Assembly (NCBI GenBank): GCA_020633335.1
Contig: JACKDU010000007.1
Location: forward strand, 315,001-379,000
Length of the DNA: 64,000 bases
DNA from: Myxococcales bacterium
GTDB lineage: Bacteria > Myxococcota_A > Polyangia > Nannocystales > Nannocystaceae
Reading direction: 5' to 3'
The translations under genes and the position numbers were made by a program. A model generated the notes under the pieces. That model was not told where the DNA came from. It did no database searches and worked only from the letters and a program-made list of their open reading frames with translations. Of the stretch, positions 25,474 to 34,561 are shown piece after piece. Within the stretch, counting starts at the first letter, position 1; the number at the start of each line of letters is the position of its first letter.

Positions 25474-26718
25474 TCACCAGTACGCCTCGGCGAGGGAGAG
25501 GGTGAAGCCGAGCTCGCCGCCCTCGCGGGCCTTGGTCTTACCCTCGACGAGCGAGCGACCGATCGCGCCGGGCTCGATCCGCTCGACCGTCTCGCCGCGG
25601 AGGCGGAGGCCGTCGGAGAAATTGATCTCGGGGACCACATCCTCGATCGCCACCGAGCTCCGGTTCTCGATCTCGACGATCCAGCGGACCCGCCCGAGCC
25701 AGATCTCGGGGCGCCCCTCGATCTCGAGGCGGACCGCCGGGTTGATGTCGTAGGAGCGGTTGGGGCGCTCGCGGTGCCGCGGGATCAGCCGCATCCGCGC
25801 CGCCTGGTAGTCCATCTGGACCAGGAACTCGCGGATCACGTTGAGCCCGAGGAGCCCCTCCGAGCGGTCGTTGGTGCAGCCGTCGCAGACCGAGACCAGG
25901 AGGCCGTGGAGCGTGACGTCGCCGAGGCGGAGCGCGGGGAGGTAGACCATCCGGCTCTCGCGCGGCCCGCTCGCGGTGTTGAAGTGGAGCGTCGGCGCGT
26001 CCTCCGGCACGTCGATGCCGAGGCGCTCGGCGCTCGCCGAGCTGATCGTCGTGAACGAGGCGCCGGTGTCGAAGAGGTAGGGGAAGGTCGCGCGGCCGCC
26101 GGGTCCCTCGAGCTCGACGTCCATCAGGATCGCGTTGCCGTCGGCGGAGAAGGGGACGGTGATCGCGTCGGCCGGCGCGCTTTCGCCCGGGTCGATCACC
26201 GCGAGTGGCTCCGGGCGATCTGCCGGGGGATCGACGAGATCTGCGGTGTTGTGGCCGAGCGCGCTCAGGTAGCGCGTCCACGTGTGGGAGTCGCCGACGC
26301 GATCGATGATGAACCACGCGCCGTGCTGGCGGAGCGCGGTGCCGACGAGGTCGGGGACGAGGGCGCCAGCGACCGCGAGGCCGCCGAGGTTCCAGACGAG
26401 CGGGAACCACCCGAGGGCGGTGGCGATCCTCCGACGGTCGGCGCCGTGCTTCCAGAGCACCAGCACGAGCGGAGCGCCGAGGCAGAGGCCGGCGGCGAGC
26501 GCCCAGGAGGCGAAGCCGCCGGGCGCGCCTCGGCCGGTCTGCGCATGCGCGAGCGCGGAGGTGATCCAGAGGGCGATCAGGATCACCAGCACCGACGCGA
26601 TCGAGAGCGCGAACCAGCCGATCAGCGTGGCCAAAGACGCGATGAGCGACTTCAGCCCGCCGCTCCCAGACGCCCCGCGATGGCGGACTTCAGGGCGGTC
26701 GGGGCGCGTTTCCTGCAC
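25474..26718 (-). CDS. Membrane-anchored retropepsin-like aspartic protease
   Basis: The N-terminal third has four or more membrane helices. A pepsin/retropepsin-like domain follows, with the active-site motif YLFDTGASFTTIS, a GLLGLNVI flap-like strand and LVQMDYQAARMRLIP, matching bacterial single-domain aspartyl proteases that act as dimers. The catalytic domain would face the periplasm. A C-terminal beta-sandwich-like region completes 414 residues. GTG at 26718 is chosen because TAGTAT lies 7 nt upstream, as at other leaderless starts here; the frame upstream of it crosses the promoter. The GIDE-like gene follows 4 nt after the stop, suggesting a joint membrane function, possibly regulated proteolysis. 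Confidence 0.75.
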   Translation of the reverse strand: MQETRPDRPEVRHRGASGSGGLKSLIASLATLIGWFALSIASVLVILIALWITSALAHAQTGRGAPGGFASWALAAGLCLGAPLVLVLWKHGADRRRIATALGWFPLVWNLGGLAVAGALVPDLVGTALRQHGAWFIIDRVGDSHTWTRYLSALGHNTADLVDPPADRPEPLAVIDPGESAPADAITVPFSADGNAILMDVELEGPGGRATFPYLFDTGASFTTISSASAERLGIDVPEDAPTLHFNTASGPRESRMVYLPALRLGDVTLHGLLVSVCDGCTNDRSEGLLGLNVIREFLVQMDYQAARMRLIPRHRERPNRSYDINPAVRLEIEGRPEIWLGRVRWIVEIENRSSVAIEDVVPEINFSDGLRLRGETVERIEPGAIGRSLVEGKTKAREGGELGFTLSLAEAYW

Positions 26719-26801
26719 GTCGGGGATACTAGCCCATGTGCCGGGGAGACGGGGCACCCGGGTGGATCCCGGACGCAAAACACGTAGGATAGCTGACGTA
26801 G

Positions 26802-27899
26802 ATGGCCGAGAAGCCGCAGACCGGGAAGATCGCCACCTTCGGGGTGCGCTTTGAGACGCACGACCATTTCTTGGTCGAGTACACCGACCACCTTCGGCGC
26901 GGCTTCCTCGTCTTGCCCGGCGTCAGCACCTTGTCCGAAGGTCAGCCGGTCCGCATCAAGCTCGCGCTGCCCAACCGGGCGATCCTCTATCTCACGGGGA
27001 CGTCCCTCGGGGCCGGCCACCCGGACGCCGCGGGGCGCGGCACCCTCGTCCGCCTCGCCAGCTACAACGACGAGCAGAAGCGGATCCTCGATCTCTGCGT
27101 GAGCGCGGTGATCGATGAGGGGGACACGGCCCCCGTCGCTCCGACGCTCTCGATCGAGGTCCTCCTCGTCGAGGACAACGACAGCATCCGCGCCGAGATG
27201 ACGAGCGCCCTCCTCGCCCGCGGCCTCAAGGTGCGGGTCGCGGAGAACGGCCTCGTGGCGATCTCCTCGGCGCTCAAGGCGGAGCCCGACGTGATCCTCA
27301 CCGACGTCGAGATGCCGGTGATGGACGGCTGGACGCTCCTCCGGATGGCCCGCTCCCGCAAGCGCCTCGCCCACCTGCCGATCGTCTTCTTGACCTCGCT
27401 GAGCGACGAGATGTCGCGGCTCCAGGGCTACCGCATGGGGGTCGACGACTACCTCCCGAAGGCGCTGCCGCCCGACGAGATCGTCGCCCGCCTGCAGAGC
27501 GTGCTGGCCCGCCGCGGCAAGCAGGACCCGGGGACCGACGCCTCTTCGTCCGGGCTCCGCGGCGACCTCCGCCACGTCGGCCTCGGCTCGGTGCTCTCCT
27601 TCCTGGAGGCTGAGAAGAAGACCGGCGACCTCCGGGTCGAGAACGGCAGCGACCACGCGGTCCTCCGGATCGTCCACGGCTTCCTCCGCGACGTCCGCAA
27701 CCTCGGCCGCTGCATCAACCATCAGGAGCGGGTCTTCGAGCTCCTCGGCTGGAAGGGCGGGAGCTTCGAGTTCGTCTCGCTGCCGGAGAGCCAGGAGCTC
27801 GACCAGGGGCCGATGCCGCCGACGCCGATGACCTACCTCCTGATGGAGTACGCGCGGCGCGAGGACGAGGCCTCGGCGCTGCGTACCGGCTTGAAGTGA
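26802..27899 (+). CDS. PilZ - receiver - DUF4388 response regulator
   Basis: Three domains are visible in 365 residues. Residues 1-105 look like a PilZ-type domain (FGVRFETHDHFLVEYTDHLRRGFLV), though the RxxxR c-di-GMP motif is not clear. Residues 125-240 form a receiver with LLVEDNDS, phospho-acceptor in VILTDVEMPVMDGW, FLTS and the Lys in YLPKAL. Residues 250-350 are DUF4388/PATAN-like (LRGDLRHVGLGSVLSFLEAEKKTGDLRV). Such proteins are frequent in myxobacteria and are linked to motility and polarity signalling; that role here is inference. TAGGAT lies 11 nt before the ATG. Confidence 0.85.
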   Translation: MAEKPQTGKIATFGVRFETHDHFLVEYTDHLRRGFLVLPGVSTLSEGQPVRIKLALPNRAILYLTGTSLGAGHPDAAGRGTLVRLASYNDEQKRILDLCVSAVIDEGDTAPVAPTLSIEVLLVEDNDSIRAEMTSALLARGLKVRVAENGLVAISSALKAEPDVILTDVEMPVMDGWTLLRMARSRKRLAHLPIVFLTSLSDEMSRLQGYRMGVDDYLPKALPPDEIVARLQSVLARRGKQDPGTDASSSGLRGDLRHVGLGSVLSFLEAEKKTGDLRVENGSDHAVLRIVHGFLRDVRNLGRCINHQERVFELLGWKGGSFEFVSLPESQELDQGPMPPTPMTYLLMEYARREDEASALRTGLK

Positions 27900-27918
27900 G
27901 CGCCTCCCTGGCGGCGCG

Positions 27919-27946
27919 ATGGACATGTCTTCTTCGACATGTCCAT
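27919..27946. terminator. Inverted repeat between convergent genes (possible bidirectional terminator)
   Basis: ATGGACATGTC and GACATGTCCAT form an 11-bp perfect stem around a 6-nt loop, followed by a second small dyad GTCCATGTGGAC. It lies 20 bases after the PilZ-REC gene and in front of the oppositely oriented lipoprotein gene. No T-run follows on either strand, so a role in termination is tentative. Confidence 0.45.
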
Positions 27947-28026
27947 GTGGACACTTGAAATTGCTCGCGCCCGGCGCGAGGCGGGGGCTCGGCCGGGCGC
28001 GATCGGGGGGCGAGGCCCCGCGGGAG

Positions 28027-28434
28027 CTAGTGGATCGGCTTGCCGGAGCCGCTGGGCTTGCCCCCGGCCGACTTGCCGCCGCCCTGGGACGCGGCCCCGC
28101 CCTCGCTGAGGGCGCAGGTGGCGTCGACGCGCCAGGTGTCGCCCGACTGGAAGGGCTCGGTGTTCATGATCAGGAGATCGCCGCCGCCGCCCTGGGCGCA
28201 GTGCCGCTTGGCGAGGTCGACCGCCTCCTGGGCGCTGGGCGCCTTGGCCCGGGCGACGCCCAGCTCCTTGTAGGGGGCGCTGAGGTCGTCCTTCGAGCGG
28301 ACCACCTGGACCTTCGCCGGGTCGGCCGGGACGCCCGTGCCGTTGCCCCTGAAGCCCCCGGAGGTCCCGCCGCAGGCGGGGAGGGCGAGGGCGAGGGCGG
28401 AGAGGAGGGAGAGGGAGGCGGTGATTCGGCGCAT
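28027..28434 (-). CDS. Small lipoprotein
   Basis: The 135-residue protein starts with a lipoprotein signal (MRRITASLSLLSALALALPAC, lipobox LPAC). The small domain contains YKELGVARAKAPSAQEAVDLAKRHCAQGGGGDLLIMNT and a second Cys in VDATCAL, giving one probable disulfide. This pattern resembles small heavy-metal-binding-fold or YbjQ/Rcs-like lipoproteins, but no family was recognised with confidence. The tail is Gly/Ser/Lys-rich. AGGAG precedes the ATG; the longer upstream frame is not protein-like. It converges with the PilZ-REC gene. Confidence 0.75.
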   Translation of the reverse strand: MRRITASLSLLSALALALPACGGTSGGFRGNGTGVPADPAKVQVVRSKDDLSAPYKELGVARAKAPSAQEAVDLAKRHCAQGGGGDLLIMNTEPFQSGDTWRVDATCALSEGGAASQGGGKSAGGKPSGSGKPIH

Positions 28435-28649
28435 CGGGGGGGACTCCTGCGGGCCAGCGGCCACGTGCGAGGGCTTCGGGGAAATGTACGCGAGCCGCTC
28501 CGACGACGCGAGGTTGTGAAAGATTCGAGGCGCTTCGATCCTGGGGCCTGCTGGAGCGCCGCGAACGATCGTGTGTCCCGGAGCACACCTCGGCGCGGAG
28601 ACGCGAGCGGATCTCCGCCTGCCGGTGCTCCTTCGCACCTTCTCGCTCG

Positions 28650-28856
28650 CTAGGGTTTTCCCTGGAGGATCCGGAGGCCGTCCGAGCGGACGCCCTTGCC
28701 CTGGCAGGAGCCGCCGCCGCCGGAGCCGCCGAGGGCCCGCTCGCAGCGCCCACAATTGCCGCAGCTGCGGCGCCGGCGGAGGAAGCGGACGGTGAGCCAG
28801 GCGGCCGCGCCGGTGACCGCGGCGAAGGCGGCGACGTATTGCGCGAGCTCGGTCAT
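28650..28856 (-). CDS. Small Cys-rich membrane protein linked to Fur
   Basis: The 68-residue protein has one membrane helix (LAQYVAAFAAVTGAAAWLTVRFL) followed by RRRRSCGNCGRCERAL, a CxxCxxC cluster, Gly-rich text and one more Cys. The layout (single helix, basic stop-transfer, Cys cluster) resembles FeoB-associated Cys-rich proteins, which are often encoded beside iron-transport genes. It starts 10 nt after the stop of the Fur-family gene on the same strand, which supports a role in iron or metal handling. feoA and feoB are not in the window. Confidence 0.7.
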   Translation of the reverse strand: MTELAQYVAAFAAVTGAAAWLTVRFLRRRRSCGNCGRCERALGGSGGGGSCQGKGVRSDGLRILQGKP

Positions 28857-28866
28857 CGCTCCCAGC

Positions 28867-29373
28867 CTAGCTCTCCCGGTCGCCGCGGTCCTCGTCGTTC
28901 GGGCACGATCCGCCCTTGATCCCGCGTGCCTTGGGGCACATCCCGTAGAGCTCCAGGCGGTGGCGGACCAGCGAGAAGCCGAAGGAGCGGGCGACCCGCT
29001 CCTGCTCGCGCTCGATGTCGTCGTTGTGGAACTCGAGGACGAAGCCGCACTCGACGCAGATCAGGTGGTCATGGTGCTCGGTGTCACCGGCCGTCTCGTA
29101 CATCGTCTGGCCGTCGCCGAAGCGGCGGTGGGCCGCCAGCCCGCACTCGGTGAGGAGCTTGAGCGTGCGGTAGACGGTCGCGTAGCCGATCTTGGGGTTC
29201 TCGGCCCGGGTCCGGGCGAGGAGGTCCTCGATGCTGATGTGGCCGTCGGCGGCGAAGAACTTCTGGGCGATGAGGTCGCGCTGCCGGGTGGTCTTGAGCT
29301 GGTTCTTGGCCAGGTACGCGTGGAACTGGACCATGAGCCCGTCGACGTCGTTCTCCTCCCCGCGATCCTGCAT
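28867..29373 (-). CDS. fur: Fur-family metalloregulator
   Basis: The 168-residue protein has the Fur winged-helix domain (KTTRQRDLIAQKFFAADGHISIEDLLARTR, IGYATVYRTLKLLTECGLA). The dimerisation and metal domain follows: ETAGDTEHHDHLICVECGFVLEFHNDDIE, with the HHDH sensor His and the first CxxC. A C-terminal Cys pair (CPKARGIKGGSC) replaces the usual second CxxC with a longer gap. It probably represses iron-uptake genes when iron-loaded; PerR or Zur specificity cannot be excluded. It is followed by the Cys-rich membrane gene and is divergent from xseB. Confidence 0.9.
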   Translation of the reverse strand: MQDRGEENDVDGLMVQFHAYLAKNQLKTTRQRDLIAQKFFAADGHISIEDLLARTRAENPKIGYATVYRTLKLLTECGLAAHRRFGDGQTMYETAGDTEHHDHLICVECGFVLEFHNDDIEREQERVARSFGFSLVRHRLELYGMCPKARGIKGGSCPNDEDRGDRES

Positions 29374-29454
29374 CAGCCCCGGAAACTAACGCGGCGTCCG
29401 ATTCGCGGCAAGCGTTGCAGGAGCGGAAGCAACCTCCCTATACTCCGGCGCCCG

Positions 29455-29757
29455 ATGGCCCGCACCAAGACCACTCCTACCCGCCGACAGGCCTCCGCCG
29501 AGGAGGCGAGCCCGCCGGTCGCGCCGGAGCCGCTGGCGATCGACGAGGTGCTCCGCAAGCTCGAGTCGGTGGTCGCCGAGCTCGAGGGCGGCGAAATCCC
29601 GCTCGAGGTCGCGCTCGAGCGCTTCGAGGTCGGCGTCCGCCTGGCCCGCCAGGGCGGCCAGCTCCTCGATCGGATCGAGGAGCGGGTCGAGGTGCTCCTC
29701 GCGGACCGTGACGAGGTCGCCCCCTTCGCCGGCGGCGACGAGGAAGACGATGACTGA
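29455..29757 (+). CDS. xseB: Exodeoxyribonuclease VII small subunit
   Basis: The core LAIDEVLRKLESVVAELEGGEIPLEVALERFEVGVRLARQGGQLLDRIEERVEVL is the standard XseB helical hairpin. With XseA it forms exonuclease VII, which degrades single-stranded DNA from both ends. The 100-residue length includes a basic/Pro N-terminal extension and an acidic tail. Its last 8 bases overlap the start of ispA, the same order as in many bacteria. TATACT lies 10 nt before the ATG with TTGCAG 18 bases upstream of it. xseA is not in the window. Confidence 0.93.
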   Translation: MARTKTTPTRRQASAEEASPPVAPEPLAIDEVLRKLESVVAELEGGEIPLEVALERFEVGVRLARQGGQLLDRIEERVEVLLADRDEVAPFAGGDEEDDD

Positions 29758-30610
29758 GCCCACCCTTGATCTTGCCAGCTACCTCCGCGAGCGCCGTCAG
29801 GCAGTCGACGACGCCCTCGACGCCGCGCTCCCCGCGGTCGGCGACGATGACCCCGGCCAGCTCAAGGAGGCGATGCGCTACGCGGTCCTCCAGGGCGGCA
29901 AGCGGATGCGGCCGATGGTGACGATCGCCGCCTGCGAGGCCGCCGGTGGGGCCGTCGCCGACGCCCTGCCGCCCTCCTGCGCGCTCGAGATGATCCACGC
30001 CTACTCGCTGGTCCACGACGACCTGCCGGCGATGGACAACGACCTCGAGCGCCGCGGGCTGCCGACGGTCCACGTGAAGTTCGGCGAGGCCAACGCGATC
30101 CTCGTCGGCGACGCGCTCCTCACCCACGCCTTCACGGTCCTGACGGCGGCCGGCGGCCTGCCGCCGGCGCGGGCGGCCGCGGCGGTCGCTCGCCTCGCCC
30201 ACCACGCGGGGATCTTCGGGATGGTCGGCGGCCAGGCCCTCGACATCGTCCACGGCCAGGACATCCGCGAGCTCCAGCTCCTCGAGCGGGTCCACGCCCT
30301 CAAGACCGGCGCGCTCTATGCCTCGGCGGGGGCGATGGGGGCGATCGCCGGCGGGGCCGACGAGGCCGGCGTCCGTCGCCTGGAGCGCTGGGGGCTCTGC
30401 TTTGGGATCGCCTTCCAGCACGCCGACGACATCCTCGACGACGACCAGGTCGCCCTCCGGCCGCAGGCGCTGGCGCGGGTCGACGCCCTCTTCGCCGAGT
30501 GCGAGGAGCTCGCGGGGCCCTACGGCGGGGCGGCGGCGGGTCTCCGGGCGCTGGCCGGCTGGGTCCGCGACCGCGCGCACGCGGCCGCGGCGGGCGACAA
30601 GGCCGACTAG
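29750..30610 (+). CDS. ispA: Farnesyl diphosphate synthase-like polyprenyl synthetase with an internal deletion
   Basis: The 286-residue protein has the trans-prenyltransferase landmarks GGKRMRP, the first Asp-rich motif in HAYSLVHDDLPAMDND followed by ERRGLPTVHVKFGEANAILVGDALLT, and the second Asp-rich motif in FQHADDILD. After DDILD, E. coli-type IspA continues with a segment carrying LGK, G-D and GKxTYP before the last helices. Here DDILD is followed almost at once by VALRPQALARVDALF, so about 25-30 residues including the conserved Lys are absent. It should make C10-C15 prenyl diphosphates, but this loss may alter or abolish activity. It overlaps xseB by 8 nt. Confidence 0.88.
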   Translation: MTEPTLDLASYLRERRQAVDDALDAALPAVGDDDPGQLKEAMRYAVLQGGKRMRPMVTIAACEAAGGAVADALPPSCALEMIHAYSLVHDDLPAMDNDLERRGLPTVHVKFGEANAILVGDALLTHAFTVLTAAGGLPPARAAAAVARLAHHAGIFGMVGGQALDIVHGQDIRELQLLERVHALKTGALYASAGAMGAIAGGADEAGVRRLERWGLCFGIAFQHADDILDDDQVALRPQALARVDALFAECEELAGPYGGAAAGLRALAGWVRDRAHAAAAGDKAD

Positions 30611-30667
30611 TCGCCCGGTGGAGCTCCGCGTCGTCGCAGACGCGGAGCTCCCCAACAGCGACGCCGC

Positions 30668-31294
30668 TCAGGTGGCGGCGCCGCGGACTCGGGCGTGGTA
30701 GCCGCGGACGCGCGGGTCGTCGGCGACCCGCCCCTTGAGCGCGTGGAGGTGGGGCGCGACCTCCTCGCAGAGGTTCGCGGGGATGTGATCGAGGCGGCCG
30801 GAGGCGAGGTCGCCGAGCCAGACGAAGGCCTTGAGGTCGGCGACCGTGAGGCGGCCGTCGGCCAGGAAGTCGCCGCGGGCGGCGAGGCGGCGATCGATGT
30901 TGCGGAGGGCGCGGGTGAGGGGCTCGAGGAGCGCCTCGCGGGCCGCCTTGAGGGCGATCGGGTCGCGGATCCCCATGGTCGCCGAGACCAGCGCGGTCGC
31001 CTCCTCGATCGCGTCCATCGCCTCGTCGCAGAAGGCGGCCTGGAGCGCGTCCTCGGGGTAGAGCCCGGTGAGGCGGCCGACGTAGCGGTTGATCGTGTTG
31101 GAGTGGGCGAGGACCTCGCCGTCGACCTCGAGGGTGGGGATCGAGCCGAAGGGGGTCAGGGGCTTGAGCGCGGCCCACTCGGGGAAGCGGACCCGGACGT
31201 CCTCGAATTCGATCCCGGCGATCGAGAGGGCGATCCGGGCGGGCTCGCCGCGACCGCCGTGGAAGTCGAAGTAGGTGAGCTTGAGCGTGGGCAT
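30668..31294 (-). CDS. Glutathione S-transferase
   Basis: The 208-residue cytosolic GST starts with a thioredoxin-like domain (LKLTYFDFHGGRGEPARIALSIAGIEFEDVRV, with Tyr8 as the likely catalytic residue). The glutathione-binding TPFGSIPTLEVDGEVLAHSNTINRYVGR segment follows, then an all-helical C-terminal domain (DGRLTVADLKAFVWLGDL). The FHGGRGEPARIAL text resembles sigma/prostaglandin-D-synthase-type GSTs. It conjugates or isomerises electrophiles using glutathione; the substrate is unknown. GATACT lies 8 nt before the ATG on the minus strand. Confidence 0.9.
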   Translation of the reverse strand: MPTLKLTYFDFHGGRGEPARIALSIAGIEFEDVRVRFPEWAALKPLTPFGSIPTLEVDGEVLAHSNTINRYVGRLTGLYPEDALQAAFCDEAMDAIEEATALVSATMGIRDPIALKAAREALLEPLTRALRNIDRRLAARGDFLADGRLTVADLKAFVWLGDLASGRLDHIPANLCEEVAPHLHALKGRVADDPRVRGYHARVRGAAT

Positions 31295-31360
31295 CGCCCG
31301 GGAGTATCGCCGCTCGCGCGGCCGTCCGCGAGGGGGGCGCGGGGATCGTCGTCGCGGCGC

Positions 31361-31684
31361 TCACTCGGCCGGGGGCCAGGCGCGGGCGGCCTCGATGGCC
31401 GCGATGAGCCGGGTTAGGGAGGGGGCCTCGAGGATGACCTCGGGGCCAGGCTCGCTGAGGTCCTCGGCGTTCTCCGGCATGAAGTAGCCGTGCTCCTCGC
31501 GGAAGGCCTCGGCCCGCGCGAGGTCGAGGACGAGGCGGCGGATCTGCCAGCGGCCGCCCTCGACGACGACCGCGTGGGTGTTGTGCGGGCTGCCGAAGCG
31601 GAGGCAGAGGTGCTCGGCCGTGGGGTCGACCCGACGGAGGCGGGCGATGACGTTCTCTCGGGTCTCGGGCGGGCGCGGGGCCAT
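31361..31684 (-). CDS. Small protein of unknown function
   Basis: The 107-residue protein reads as one mixed alpha/beta domain: ENVIARLRRVDPTAEHLCLRFGSPHNTHAVVVEGGRWQIRRLVLDLARAEAF. It contains no signal peptide or membrane helix. The ATG at 31684 is chosen over a slightly longer frame. It sits 66 nt upstream of the GST gene on the same strand and may be co-transcribed with it. No family recognised. Confidence 0.6.
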   Translation of the reverse strand: MAPRPPETRENVIARLRRVDPTAEHLCLRFGSPHNTHAVVVEGGRWQIRRLVLDLARAEAFREEHGYFMPENAEDLSEPGPEVILEAPSLTRLIAAIEAARAWPPAE

Positions 31685-31906
31685 GGTGGAGCGTCGCACG
31701 GGCGCCTCGTGACCGCGAGGTCGGGTCCTCGGGGACGCTCGCGGGGACGTCGGTCGGCCGTCCTCGGGTCGCTGCGAGGCGGCCCAGGCCGCGAGGAGGA
31801 GGGCGCTGGGGCCGAGGGGGGGAGCGGGCCGCGGGGCCTCAGGGGGCCAGGGACTCGACCGCCGTGGGCTCGCGCGCGGGCTCGCGCGCGCGGGCCCGCC
31901 CGCTCG

Positions 31907-34303
<2,397 letters not shown>

Positions 34304-34480
34304 GATCGCCTTGATTAGCAAAAGCGGCCGGGCCCGGCCAACCGCTTTTCTCCGCCGGATGAGCGCTCTCGACGCGGACGCGGCGGGCTGTGGGCGAGCG
34401 CACCCGTGTGGGGCTCTGCGTGCGCAGGGTCTTCGTGCGGGCGCGGCGCGAGGCCTCCGCTCGCGCCGCGCCGCACCCAC

Positions 34481-34519
34481 AAAAAAGGAGGAGGGCCACC
34501 CCTCGGGGGTGACCCTCCT
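34481..34519 (-). terminator. Rho-independent terminator of the VWA gene
   Basis: On the minus strand GGAGGGTCACCCC, a 3-nt loop and GGGGTGGCCCTCC form a 13-bp stem with one G-U pair, followed by TCC and a T6 run. It lies about 43 nt after the stop of the gene at 34562. Confidence 0.85.
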
Positions 34520-34561
34520 TCGTTCGTTCATCCGCAGGGGGCGAGCCCCCTGGCCTTCGGG

